Shown: positions 26,995 through 35,308, numbered from the stretch's first letter. The stretch is 64,000 nt of DNA from JBGTFE01 sp049799955 (GCA_049799955.1 JBARIW010000104.1:79519-143518), one strand, 5' to 3'. The notes: generated by a model from the sequence alone, not told the origin. Numbers and translations: made by a program.

Positions 26995-28584
26995 TTAAAC
27001 CGTAACGGCTTCGCGGTATTCGCCCCAGACTTTTCGAAGTTTGTTGCTGATTTCGCCGACGGTAACGTGATTTTCGACCGCATCCAAAATGCGCGGCAAA
27101 AGATTTTCGTCGCCTTTCGCCGCTTCTTCCAGTTTCGTTAAAGCTTCTTCGGCTTTTTCCTTATCGCGTTTTTCGCGGACGGCGCGGACTCTATCGATTT
27201 GATTCTGTTCGATTTGCGGGTCAACTCTTAGAATCGGGATTGTCGTCTCTTCTTCGGTTTGAAAACGATTTACGCCGACGACGATTTCCGTCTGCTTTTC
27301 GACGGCGCGTTGATATTCATAAGCCGCTTCCTGAATCTCGCGTTGCGGATAGCCGTTTTCAATCGCTTTCAGCATTCCGCCCATCGCGTCGATTTTTTCG
27401 ATGTATTCGACGGCTTTTGCTTCGAGCCGATTGGTAATTTCCTCAATCGCGAAGCTTCCCGCAAACGGGTCAACCGTGTCGGCGACGCCCGATTCATACG
27501 CGATAACCTGCTGCGTGCGAAGCGCGATTCGCGCGGCTTGCTCGGTCGGAAGCGATAAGGCTTCGTCCATCGAATTTGTGTGCAGACTTTGCGTTCCGCC
27601 GAGAACTGCGGCGAGCGCCTGAATTGTCGTTCGCACAACGTTGACTTCGGGCTGCTGCGCGGTCAGGGTCGAACCGGCGGTTTGCGTGTGAAAACGAAGC
27701 ATCAGAGATTTCGGATTTTGCGCCTTAAAGCGCTCTTTCATAATCTTTGCCCACAATCTTCGCGCCGCGCGAAATTTTGCGATTTCTTCTAATAAATTGT
27801 TGTGCGCATTGAAAAAGAACGAAAGTCGCGGCGCGAAATCATCGACTTTCAGACCGACGGAAATTGCGGCGTCAACGTAAGCGATGCCGTCAGCCAAAGT
27901 GAAAGCGATTTCCTGCGCGGCGGTCGAACCGGCTTCGCGGATGTGATAGCCGGAAATCGAAATCGTGTTCCAGTTCGGAACGTCCGACGCGCAAAAAGCG
28001 AATGTGTCGGTAATCAATCTCAAACTCGGTTTCGGCGGGTAAATATAAGTTCCGCGCGCGATGTATTCCTTCAAAATGTCGTTCTGAATCGTGCCCGTAA
28101 CTTTATCAAAAGAAACATTTTGTTTTCTCGCAACGGCTAAATACAAACATAAAAGCGTCGAAGCCGTCGCGTTTATCGTCATAGAGGTCGAAACTTTGTC
28201 GAGCGGAATTCCGCCGAAAAGCGTGAGCATATCGTCGAGCGAATCTATCGCCACGCCGACTTTTCCGACTTCGCCAGCCGCTAAAGAGTCGTCCGAATCC
28301 AAGCCGATTTGCGTCGGCAAATCAAATGCGACTGAAAGTCCGGTCGTGCCTTGCGAGAGAAGATATTTGTAACGCGCGTTCGATTCTTCGGCGGTCGCAA
28401 ATCCGGCGTATTGGCGCATCGTCCAGAATCTGCCGCGATAGAGATTTCGCCGAACGCCGCGCGTGTACGGAAATTCGCCCGGTTCGCCGATTTCGTTTTC
28501 ATAATCGATATTCGTATTTGCAGGATTAAAATCGTTCGCCAACTCGATGCCCGAAGATGTCTGAAATTTTTCGCGTCTTTCCAT
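26995..28584 (-). CDS. Methylmalonyl-CoA mutase, catalytic subunit without B12 domain
   Basis: A 529-residue acyl-CoA mutase TIM barrel (FPYTRGV, WTMRQYAGF, GLSVAFDLPTQIGLDSDD, MTINATA, SISGYHIREAGST). The cobalamin-binding DxHxxG domain is absent, so a separate small subunit is required; it is not in this window. The Tyr in RQYAGF favours methylmalonyl- over isobutyryl-CoA mutase, and mce and meaB occur 13-15 kb away. It interconverts methylmalonyl-CoA and succinyl-CoA. It heads a three-gene run and faces a small unknown gene across a hairpin-filled divergent gap. Confidence 0.92.
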   Translation of the reverse strand: MERREKFQTSSGIELANDFNPANTNIDYENEIGEPGEFPYTRGVRRNLYRGRFWTMRQYAGFATAEESNARYKYLLSQGTTGLSVAFDLPTQIGLDSDDSLAAGEVGKVGVAIDSLDDMLTLFGGIPLDKVSTSMTINATASTLLCLYLAVARKQNVSFDKVTGTIQNDILKEYIARGTYIYPPKPSLRLITDTFAFCASDVPNWNTISISGYHIREAGSTAAQEIAFTLADGIAYVDAAISVGLKVDDFAPRLSFFFNAHNNLLEEIAKFRAARRLWAKIMKERFKAQNPKSLMLRFHTQTAGSTLTAQQPEVNVVRTTIQALAAVLGGTQSLHTNSMDEALSLPTEQAARIALRTQQVIAYESGVADTVDPFAGSFAIEEITNRLEAKAVEYIEKIDAMGGMLKAIENGYPQREIQEAAYEYQRAVEKQTEIVVGVNRFQTEEETTIPILRVDPQIEQNQIDRVRAVREKRDKEKAEEALTKLEEAAKGDENLLPRILDAVENHVTVGEISNKLRKVWGEYREAVTV

Positions 28585-28587
28585 TTT

Positions 28588-28680
28588 AGTTCAAAGTTCA
28601 AAGTTTAAAGTTCAAGGTTAAAATTAACTCAAAACGGGCGATAACTCAAAACTTTGAACTTTGAACTTTGAACTTGAAAC
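28588..28680. repeat. Word-repeat hairpin in a divergent gap, word AAAGTTCAAAGTTC
   Basis: Left arm 28588-28619, right arm 28643-28680, built from TTCAAAG words and complements. It starts 4 bp from the mutase start codon and lies between two divergent start sites. A terminator role makes no sense here; it would sit in both 5' leaders. Confidence 0.85.
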
Positions 28681-28715
28681 TTCTTCGCGCCTCGCGTAGC
28701 ATTTCTAATAACAAA

Positions 28716-28973
28716 ATGGAACTCGACGATAACGCAAAAGAAGGCGTCCGCGAGCTTGGCGACGCGATAAACGCGGCGGTGGAAAAAAGCGTCCGCGTGG
28801 CTGAAGCGATAAAAAACTTACGCGAAATCGGTTTTGAGCCGAATTTAACGCTCAAGCTGGAAATCGGTTTGCAGGAAATCGGCGACAGTGATGACGATTT
28901 GTCCGAACCGGTCGATCTGGAACTGACCGACGAAGATTTGCATACGCTGCGCCGGATGAAAATAAAATTTTAG
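28716..28973 (+). CDS. Small acidic protein of unknown function
   Basis: An 85-residue acidic protein. The upstream extension of the frame to 28668 is encoded by the repeat and is not used; the ATG at 28716 starts MELDDNAKEG. It is predicted mostly helical up to residue ~50, with a run of Asp/Glu near 55-65. I recognise no domain. It faces the mutase operon and is followed, after a word-repeat hairpin, by another unknown gene on the same strand. Confidence 0.6.
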   Translation: MELDDNAKEGVRELGDAINAAVEKSVRVAEAIKNLREIGFEPNLTLKLEIGLQEIGDSDDDLSEPVDLELTDEDLHTLRRMKIKF

Positions 28974-29076
28974 CCCTTTGTCATTAGTCCTTTGTCCTTT
29001 GTGAGTTTGAGCTTAAATTTAGGACTCAAGTTAAAATCAACTTGCAAAGGACAAAGGACAAGGGACTAATGACTAC
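28974..29076. repeat. Word-repeat hairpin, word CCTTTGTC
   Basis: Left arm 28974-29012 (CCCTTTGTCATTAGTCC-type words), right arm 29040-29076 (AAAGGACAAAGGACAAGG). It fills the gap between two same-strand unknown genes. It shares its word with 10164-10264. Confidence 0.85.
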
Positions 29077-29078
29077 CA

Positions 29079-29759
29079 GTGAATTACTTTAACTACTTCT
29101 CTGAAATCGAAGAAACGTTCGTTCGCCGGCGCGGAAAACATCTGCTTTTATCGCCGATTGATTGGGCTTTGATTGAATCGTGGCAGGACAGAAAAGTTCC
29201 GCTTCACGTCGTTTTGCGCGGCATCGAAAAGGTTTTCGACAGCCGCGACCAGAAGTCGAAACAGACGCGAAGCGTGAAAAGCTTGTTTTACTGCAAGGAA
29301 GAAATCGAAGCGCAATACGCCGAATGGCTCGAACGACAAGTCGGAAAAAACGGCGCGGCTGAAGCGGAAAAAACCGGCGAAAGCTCGATATTTTCTGACG
29401 ACGCAATCAAAACGCATCTCGAAAACGCCGGGCAGGAATTAAAAATCGCCGGACAAAAAGCCGGAGGCGATTTGCGCGAAACGCTTGAAAGAGCTTCAAA
29501 TCGTCTCGATGAATTAAGACAAAGCTTTGCCGGCGCGGAAACGCTCGAAAACGCGCTCGAAGATTTGGAAAAACTGATTGACGCGGAGCTTCTCAAAACG
29601 CACAAAGACAGCGAGTTTGAAAAGGACATCGAGCGTTCTCTGGCTTCATACAAAAACAAAATGGAGCCGGAAGTTTACCGGCGAACGCTCGATTTAATGC
29701 TGCTCAAACGCTTGCGCGAGCAGGCGGAAATTCCGCGCCTGAGCTTATTTTATTTATAG
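29079..29759 (+). CDS. Unknown protein with long coiled-coil-like middle
   Basis: A 226-residue cytoplasmic protein starting at GTG 29079, 2 bp after the hairpin. An N-terminal domain (~1-85) contains SPIDWALIESWQDRKVP and LHVVLRGIEKVF; this pattern looks like a conserved unnamed acidobacterial family, but I cannot name it. Residues ~110-180 are Glu/Ala/Leu-rich and probably coiled coil, and a C-terminal helical part ends LREQAEIPRLSLFYL. No catalytic motif is seen. Confidence 0.6.
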   Translation: MNYFNYFSEIEETFVRRRGKHLLLSPIDWALIESWQDRKVPLHVVLRGIEKVFDSRDQKSKQTRSVKSLFYCKEEIEAQYAEWLERQVGKNGAAEAEKTGESSIFSDDAIKTHLENAGQELKIAGQKAGGDLRETLERASNRLDELRQSFAGAETLENALEDLEKLIDAELLKTHKDSEFEKDIERSLASYKNKMEPEVYRRTLDLMLLKRLREQAEIPRLSLFYL

Positions 29760-29800
29760 GAAATTCGTTTTTATTAATAACGTTTAAGGAGAAAATTATA

Positions 29801-30136
29801 GTGAATAGGTTAAGAATCAAAAAACTGGGTGTTCTTTCGGTTGCCAAAATGTATGCGGCAATGTGTTTTGTGATGCTTCTGATAATTTGTGTTCCGTATG
29901 GACTTTTTATCATCCTTCTTACATTGAGCGCATCGAGCAATCTCAGCGCAGACCAAGGCGGATTTTTGTTGGGCGGAGGCGGCGTCGTTGTCGGATTATT
30001 TATAATGATTGGAGTTCCAATCATTTACGCCTTGTTTGCTTTTATCGGCGGCGCAATCGGCGCGCTGATTTATAATCTTTTCGCCGGAATGGTCGGTGGT
30101 ATCGAAATTGAAGTCGAAAACGTTCAGTCATATTAA
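29801..30136 (+). CDS. Small membrane protein, DUF3566-like
   Basis: A 111-residue protein starting at GTG 29801 with an AAGGAG site ~10 nt ahead. It has two or three hydrophobic stretches (~18-42, ~57-80, ~80-102) with Gly-rich turns, and the opening RIKKLGVLSVAKMYA is the pattern of DUF3566-type membrane proteins. It would sit in the inner membrane; the role is unknown. Its end overlaps the start of rlmD by 41 bp. Confidence 0.65.
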   Translation: MNRLRIKKLGVLSVAKMYAAMCFVMLLIICVPYGLFIILLTLSASSNLSADQGGFLLGGGGVVVGLFIMIGVPIIYALFAFIGGAIGALIYNLFAGMVGGIEIEVENVQSY

Positions 30137-31334
30137 ACGCAAACAGCGCGGGAAACAGGAATTTCTCGAAGTTGTAATCGAAAAAATCGTTCCCAACGGC
30201 TTCGGTCTGGCTTTTGCGGATAATCTAACCGTTTTTGTCGCGCTCGCCGCTCGTGGCGATAAGCTTCGCGTGTCGATAAAGGAAAAAAAGGGCAAAATCG
30301 CATTTGCCGAAATAGTCGAGATTCTTGAGCCTTCCGCCGACAGGGTAGAGCCAAAGTGCGTCTATTTCGGACGCTGCGGCGGCTGCGATTTTCAGCAGCT
30401 CGACTACAAAGCGCAGCTCGAAGCAAAAGCCGGAATCATCCGCGATTGCCTGACGAGAATCGGCAAAATCAATTACGAAAAGGAAATTGCCGTAATCGGA
30501 AGCCCGAAGCCTTACGGCTATCGCTCGCGCGCGCAGTGGCACGTTGACTCGCGGCGGAAAAAGCTCGGTTATTTCAAGCGAGGCTCGCACGAAATAATCG
30601 ATGTCGAAACGTGCCCGATTCTCACGCCCGAGCTGCAAAAAACTCTGACCGATTTGCGCGAAGACATCGATTGGGAAAGCTTCTGGTCAAACATTGCCGA
30701 GATTGAAGCGGCAAACGCGGGCGCTTCAGTTTCCGTCTATTCATCGGAAATTGTCGAGCCGACGCCGGAAATTTCCTTTTCCGCTTCGGGCGAGAAATAT
30801 TTCTACGACGCGCAGAGCTTTTTTCAGGGAAATCCATTTTTAATCGAACAGTTAATCGAATCGGCGATTGCGGGCGCGGGCGGCGAAATTGCGCTCGATT
30901 TGTATTGCGGCGTCGGGCTTTTCACGCTGCCGCTGGCGCGAAAATTTCAGAAAGTTACAGGCGTCGAAGCGGGCGAAAGAGCAGTTGAGTTGGCAAAGCG
31001 AAACGTCGAAAACGCGAGACTCGAAAACGTCGGCATTTTTGCCGAAAACGTCAGCGATTGGCTGACCGAAAACGCCGACGATTTACAGGAAATCGACTTC
31101 ATTCTGCTCGACCCGCCGCGCGTCGGAACGGAAAAGGAAACAATCGAAAATATTTTGCGAATAAAGCCGAAGGAAATCTCTTACGTTTCGTGCGAGCCTT
31201 CGACCCTGGCGCGTGATTTGCGCATTTTGTGCGAAAGTCTCTACCGCATCGAATCAATCACCGCAATCGATTTATTTCCGCAGACGCACCACATCGAAAC
31301 GATTGTCAGATTGAAACTTAGCCAAACCTTTTGA
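30096..31334 (+). CDS. rlmD: 23S rRNA (uracil-C5)-methyltransferase, RlmD/TrmA family
   Basis: A 412-residue RNA m5U methyltransferase. An N-terminal TRAM domain (VVIEKIVPNGFGLAF) precedes the 4Fe-4S motif C-x5-C-x2-C (CVYFGRCGGC) and a later Cys in VETCPIL. The Rossmann domain has LDLYCGVGLFTLPLA, LDPPRVG and SYVSCEPSTLARDL, which holds the catalytic Cys. It would use SAM to modify a uracil of rRNA. The best start, GTG 30096, lies inside the previous gene; there is no later good start before the TRAM domain. Whether the target is U1939 or U747 cannot be read with certainty. Confidence 0.88.
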   Translation: MVSKLKSKTFSHIKRKQRGKQEFLEVVIEKIVPNGFGLAFADNLTVFVALAARGDKLRVSIKEKKGKIAFAEIVEILEPSADRVEPKCVYFGRCGGCDFQQLDYKAQLEAKAGIIRDCLTRIGKINYEKEIAVIGSPKPYGYRSRAQWHVDSRRKKLGYFKRGSHEIIDVETCPILTPELQKTLTDLREDIDWESFWSNIAEIEAANAGASVSVYSSEIVEPTPEISFSASGEKYFYDAQSFFQGNPFLIEQLIESAIAGAGGEIALDLYCGVGLFTLPLARKFQKVTGVEAGERAVELAKRNVENARLENVGIFAENVSDWLTENADDLQEIDFILLDPPRVGTEKETIENILRIKPKEISYVSCEPSTLARDLRILCESLYRIESITAIDLFPQTHHIETIVRLKLSQTF

Positions 31335-31395
31335 CGTTTATCACATCAGATATATTCATTTGAATTATACTCAGAGTCTAACTTAAACTAAATTT

Positions 31396-32370
31396 ATGGC
31401 GAAAAAAAACACCGACGAAACATTAGCTAAAAGTCATTACGTCCGCTGCCGCTACTGCGGGCAGAAAAACAATGTAAAGGAAGATTATGTAAATAATCAG
31501 GCGGTTTGCGGCAAATGCAAGCTGCCGCTTTCGAACGAGCCGCACAAGAAATTTGCCGATTTGAACAAGCACGATTATATTCATCCGGCTGACAGTAAAG
31601 CGCTTGCCGCGTTGCGGGCGATTCCCGGAATCGATTCCGGTTTGAAAAAATTATTGGAAATCACGGGCGAATCGGCGATTCGCGTGATATTTATGGCGAG
31701 CGCGGTGAAAGTTACGCCGAAACAGTGTCCCGATTTATACGCCAAACTGCAAATTGCCTGCACGACCTTGGGCGTCGATATGCCCGATTTGTTTATCCAG
31801 CAAAATCCGCTCGTCAATGCTTTTACCGGCGGCGTTCAAAAGCCGGTTATCGTTCTGCATTCGGCTTTGATTGAGCGTCTGAACGACGAAGAAACGCTCG
31901 CCGTAATCGCGCACGAAGTCGGGCATATTCACGCCGAACACGTTTTGTACCTGACGGCGGCGCGCCTTATCGAAGCGCTCGCAAACGCCTCGATTGCAAG
32001 GCTTATTCCCGGCTCGGAAGTTATCAAATTTCTGATTTCCGCCGGAATCAGCAGCGCACTTCTGGCTTGGGCGCGCCGCGCCGAGCTTTCGTGCGACCGC
32101 GCCGCCGCGCTTGTAACGCAAGACCCGCACGTTATCGGCAGAACGATGATGAAGCTGGCGGGCGGAACTTTCGCCTCGAAAATCGATTACGAACTGTTTC
32201 TGGAACAAGCGCGCGAATTTCAGAAAAATTACGACGAGAAAAAGCTCGACCGATTCTGGGCGGACATCATCAACGCCGGACTTTCGCACCCGTTCCCAAT
32301 CTGGCGCGTGTCCGAGATTTTGCAATGGACGGAAAGCGGCGAATATGACGAAGTGATGAAGAAGAAATAA
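31396..32370 (+). CDS. M48 family metalloprotease with N-terminal zinc ribbon
   Basis: A 324-residue protease with HEVGH at residues 173-177, as in HtpX/Ste24 relatives. An N-terminal zinc ribbon (C18, C21, C38, C41) is an addition to the usual M48 layout. Hydrophobic helices around 180-225 may touch the membrane; no signal peptide is present, so the active site is probably cytoplasmic. It likely clears misfolded proteins. It is followed by a good intrinsic terminator at 32388-32426. Confidence 0.88.
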   Translation: MAKKNTDETLAKSHYVRCRYCGQKNNVKEDYVNNQAVCGKCKLPLSNEPHKKFADLNKHDYIHPADSKALAALRAIPGIDSGLKKLLEITGESAIRVIFMASAVKVTPKQCPDLYAKLQIACTTLGVDMPDLFIQQNPLVNAFTGGVQKPVIVLHSALIERLNDEETLAVIAHEVGHIHAEHVLYLTAARLIEALANASIARLIPGSEVIKFLISAGISSALLAWARRAELSCDRAAALVTQDPHVIGRTMMKLAGGTFASKIDYELFLEQAREFQKNYDEKKLDRFWADIINAGLSHPFPIWRVSEILQWTESGEYDEVMKKK

Positions 32371-32387
32371 AGTAAAAAGTAGAAAGT

Positions 32388-32426
32388 AAAAAGGCAAAAG
32401 TAAGGAAATGTTACTTTTGCCTTTTT
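32388..32426 (+). terminator. Intrinsic terminator after the M48 protease
   Basis: A perfect 16-bp stem (32388-32403 with 32411-32426) with loop GGAAATG; the right arm ends in a T-tract. It lies 18 bp after the protease stop and 10 bp before the cutA ATG, so cutA must either have its promoter in this space or be read through. Confidence 0.8.
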
Positions 32427-32436
32427 TAGTTAAATT

Positions 32437-32754
32437 ATGTTAGTTGTTCTGACGACAACTTCGAATCTCGAAGAAGCGGAAAGTCTGGCGGAAAAGATTG
32501 TCGCCGAAAAACTCGCTGCCTGTGTGCAGATTTTGCCCGGAATAAAATCTTTTTATTACTGGGAAGGCGTGGTGCGAAAAGAGCCGGAACATCTGCTTTT
32601 AATCAAAACTTTGCCGGAAAAGTTTGAGGAATTGGAAAAATTTATCCAAACAAATCACAGCTACAGCGTGCCGGAAATCGTCGCGCTTCCGGCGGAAAAG
32701 GTTTCGGAAAGCTATCTCGGATGGATGAAGGATTATATGGAAAGTGAGATGTGA
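32437..32754 (+). CDS. cutA: Divalent cation tolerance protein CutA
   Basis: A 105-residue CutA1 protein of the usual length. The family signature is clear: LAACVQILPGIKSFYYWEG and the YSVPEIVALP strand. CutA forms very stable trimers with a ferredoxin-like fold and is linked to copper and other metal tolerance, though the mechanism is debated. Its last codons (ESEM, stop) lie in the left arm of a word-repeat hairpin, so the repeat decides the C-terminus. Confidence 0.95.
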   Translation: MLVVLTTTSNLEEAESLAEKIVAEKLAACVQILPGIKSFYYWEGVVRKEPEHLLLIKTLPEKFEELEKFIQTNHSYSVPEIVALPAEKVSESYLGWMKDYMESEM

Positions 32755-32800
32755 GAACTGAAAACCAATCTTACATCTCATTTCTTATTTCTCACTTTCC
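32739..32800. repeat. Word-repeat hairpin overlapping two stop codons
   Basis: Left arm 32739-32764 (GTGAGATGTGAGAACTG), right arm 32769-32800. The left arm encodes the end of CutA and the right arm the end of the LOG-family protein on the other strand, so both convergent genes terminate within the element. The word is that of 8258-8336 and 26136-26194. Confidence 0.85.
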
Positions 32801-33592
32801 GTTGCTTGCGTCCGATTCACAGGTTTTGATGATGAAATCGACCGCGTCTTTCGGCGAATCGGTCAGGTGAATCAAGCCTAAATCTTCCGAGTTGATGTTC
32901 TTTTCGTTGAGCATCGTCGAGGTCAGCCAGGCGAGAAGTCCGCGCCAGTATTGCGAGCCGAAAAGGACGACCGGGAAGTTGCGGATTTTGCGTGTTTGAA
33001 TTAACGTAAGCGCCTCAAAAAGCTCGTCCATCGTGCCGAAACCGCCGGGGAAAATAATGTAAGCGTTTGAGTATTTGATGAAGACCGTTTTGCGGACGAA
33101 GAAATATTTAAAGGTCAGCGATTTTGTTAAGTAAGGATTCGGAATCTGCTCGAACGGCAGTTCGATGTTGCATCCGACCGAGACTTTTCCCGCTTCGAAC
33201 GCGCCGCGATTTGCCGCTTCCATAATGCCCGGACCGCCGCCGGTGATTACTTCAAAGCCCGCTTCCGCCAGCAGTTTTCCGACTTCGCGGGCGGCAGTGT
33301 AATATTCGTTTTCTTCTGCCGTGCGAGCCGAGCCGAATACGGAAACGCCGCGCGTAATCGTCGCCAGATTGTCGAAGCCGTTGACGAATTCGCCTAAAAT
33401 GCGGAAAACACGCCACGAATCCGAGGTTTTATATTCGTCTTCGGGCGCGGGCGAGCGAAGCAAAACTTCGTCGTCCGTAAGCTGCCAGTAAGAAACTTCT
33501 TCGAGCTTTTTCGCTTCGGCGACGGTTTTCGGTTCAGCGGGCTTGAGTTTGTCTTTTTTCTTTTTCGGTTTGTTTGCGTCTGTGTCTGCCAT
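32792..33592 (-). CDS. LOG-family (TIGR00730) Rossmann-fold protein
   Basis: A 266-residue LOG-like protein. A Lys-rich N-terminal tail (~1-45) precedes the Rossmann domain with VFGSAR, TGGGPGIMEAANRGA and PGGFGTMDELFE, the phosphoribosyl-binding and catalytic motifs of nucleotide 5'-monophosphate nucleosidases. Family members release ribose 5-phosphate from AMP-type nucleotides, and many are annotated as lysine decarboxylase by mistake. The last residues are encoded in the hairpin shared with cutA. Confidence 0.88.
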   Translation of the reverse strand: MADTDANKPKKKKDKLKPAEPKTVAEAKKLEEVSYWQLTDDEVLLRSPAPEDEYKTSDSWRVFRILGEFVNGFDNLATITRGVSVFGSARTAEENEYYTAAREVGKLLAEAGFEVITGGGPGIMEAANRGAFEAGKVSVGCNIELPFEQIPNPYLTKSLTFKYFFVRKTVFIKYSNAYIIFPGGFGTMDELFEALTLIQTRKIRNFPVVLFGSQYWRGLLAWLTSTMLNEKNINSEDLGLIHLTDSPKDAVDFIIKTCESDASNGK

Positions 33593-33596
33593 TTCA

Positions 33597-33677
33597 ATTT
33601 TGGAGTTTGGAGTTTGGATTTTGGATTAAGACTGTGCCTGTACGCCAGTCTAAAATCCAAAATCTAAAATCCAAAAT
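33597..33677. repeat. Word-repeat hairpin, word GGATTTTGGA
   Basis: Left arm 33597-33634 (GGAGTTTGGAGTTTGGATTTT), right arm 33646-33677 (AAAATCCAAAATCTAAAATCC). It fills the gap between fabI and the LOG-family gene, both on the minus strand. Confidence 0.85.
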
Positions 33678-33679
33678 CG

Positions 33680-34441
33680 TTAGATTCCTATAATATTAAA
33701 ACCGCAATCGACGTAAATCGTCTCGCCCGTGATTGCGGATGAAAGGTCGCTGACAAGGAACAGCGCGGTGTTGCCGACTTCGGCTGCCGTTACATTTCGG
33801 CGCAAAGGCGCGTGCTCGGCGACGAACGGAAGCATCGAGCTCATTCCTTTGACGCCGCGAGCCGAGAGCGTGCTGATTGGTCCGGCGCTGATGGCGTTGA
33901 CGCGAATGTTATTTTTGCCTAAATCCGACGCTAAATATCTGACGGATGATTCGAGCGCCGCCTTTGCAACGCCCATCACGTTGTAGTTTCTGACGACGCG
34001 TTCCGCGCCGAGATAGCTCATCGTTACAATGCTTCCGCCTTCTTTCATCAACGGAAGCGCGGCTAAAGACACCTGCGTCAGCGAAAACGCGCTGATTTCC
34101 AATGCGGTTTGAAAAGCCTCGCGCGTTGTCGCGACAAATTCGCCTTCGAGCGCTTCGCGCGGCGCGTAGGCGATTGAATGAATCAGAAAATCGAGCTTGC
34201 CGAATTTTTTATCGACGGCTTCAAAAGCCTCATCGACCTGCGCCTGATTCGTTACATCGCACGGAATCAGAATCGTGTCCTCGATGTCTTTGGTCAAATC
34301 GTCGATATATTCCTTCAATCTTTCGCCCTGGTATGTAAACGCAAGACGCGCGCCCTGTTTCATACAGGCATCGGCGCAAGCCCACGCGATTGAGCGCTTG
34401 TTCGCGACACCGAAAATCATTCCAACTTTGTTTTCTAACAT
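33680..34441 (-). CDS. fabI: Enoyl-[acyl-carrier-protein] reductase FabI
   Basis: A 253-residue short-chain dehydrogenase of the FabI type. The nucleotide site reads GVANKRSIAWACADACMKQGA, the catalytic pair is in YNVMGVAK, and HSIAYAP and SAGPISTLSA match FabI. It reduces trans-2-enoyl-ACP with NADH in the last step of each fatty acid elongation cycle and is the target class of triclosan. A TTG two codons upstream (34447) is possible, but the ATG at 34441 is the normal start. Confidence 0.95.
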   Translation of the reverse strand: MLENKVGMIFGVANKRSIAWACADACMKQGARLAFTYQGERLKEYIDDLTKDIEDTILIPCDVTNQAQVDEAFEAVDKKFGKLDFLIHSIAYAPREALEGEFVATTREAFQTALEISAFSLTQVSLAALPLMKEGGSIVTMSYLGAERVVRNYNVMGVAKAALESSVRYLASDLGKNNIRVNAISAGPISTLSARGVKGMSSMLPFVAEHAPLRRNVTAAEVGNTALFLVSDLSSAITGETIYVDCGFNIIGI

Positions 34442-34448
34442 AATCAAA

Positions 34449-34522
34449 TAGTGAAAAGTGAATAGTGAATAGTTTATGATATTTTCCTTAGTTATTCACT
34501 GTTCGTTATTCACTTTTCACTA
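34449..34522. repeat. Word-repeat hairpin, word AGTGAATAGTGAAT
   Basis: Left arm 34449-34479 (AGTGAAAAGTGAATAGTGAAT), right arm 34488-34522 (TTATTCAC and TTTTCAC copies). It lies between the stop of the unknown membrane gene and the fabI start, same strand. Confidence 0.85.
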
Positions 34523-34525
34523 AAT

Positions 34526-35302
34526 TTACTCTTCGGTAAAAGTTTTTTGCAGCTCTTCAAAATCGAAAAAGCGAATGTCAACGTCAACCGGCGTTTCGGC
34601 AAATTTCTCGACCAGCGACGAGCGCAAATCCGATTCTCCGGCAATGTCGAGCTGTGTGACGAGCGCCAGCAGCAGGCGGAAATTCGCGTTCCGGCGGATG
34701 TGCTGAAAATTTCTTTTGACTTGATTGATTTTCTCAAAAACGCCGTCGATTCTTTCCTGCGAAATCTGCGGCGTAACCATAAACGTAACCTCGACAAACG
34801 TTAGAACGTCGCGGCTGATAAAAACGGCGTCAAATTCCGCGTCGCCGACTTTAACGTGGCGTTTGAGCGGCAATTTCTTTTCCTGCTCGATTTGCCTGAG
34901 CGCCAAATCTTCCGCCAGAATATACGCCGCGCGAAGGTCGCCGAGCTGTTCGTCGGAAATCTCCATCGCCGCCGCAAGCTCCGTAACTTCGGCATTCAAA
35001 CGTCTGCGCTGGCTGTCGGGCGGCGCAAGCTGAAGGAGTATTCCTTCGTATTTCGATAAAGTGAAAAGCCGCTGCGAATGGCGATAAATAAATCCGGTTG
35101 CCAGAATCAAGCCGGCAAACGGCAGCAGAACTATTGTTACGACGACCGCCGTTTGTTTTGTCGTATCGAAATAATTTAAGGCGAGCGCGACCGAAAGGCT
35201 TATCAAAAGCAGCACGAAAACGACCAGCACAATCACGACGGTCAAAAAATTGCGCGACGGATTTGCCGTGTCGAGTGCGATTGGTTTACCGGTTTTTGCC
35301 AT
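34526..35302 (-). CDS. Unknown protein: two membrane helices plus cytoplasmic domain
   Basis: A 258-residue protein. Helices at about 18-42 and 50-72 form a hairpin; the remaining ~185 residues are soluble. A helical part (~85-140) leads to an alpha/beta segment (DAEFDAVFISRDVLTFVEVTF) that resembles the Asp...Glu core of PD-(D/E)xK nuclease-like folds, though the Lys is not in place, so I do not claim a nuclease. It is flanked by hairpins on both sides, so it is probably a single-gene transcript. Confidence 0.6.
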   Translation of the reverse strand: MAKTGKPIALDTANPSRNFLTVVIVLVVFVLLLISLSVALALNYFDTTKQTAVVVTIVLLPFAGLILATGFIYRHSQRLFTLSKYEGILLQLAPPDSQRRRLNAEVTELAAAMEISDEQLGDLRAAYILAEDLALRQIEQEKKLPLKRHVKVGDAEFDAVFISRDVLTFVEVTFMVTPQISQERIDGVFEKINQVKRNFQHIRRNANFRLLLALVTQLDIAGESDLRSSLVEKFAETPVDVDIRFFDFEELQKTFTEE

Positions 35303-35308
35303 TTGATA

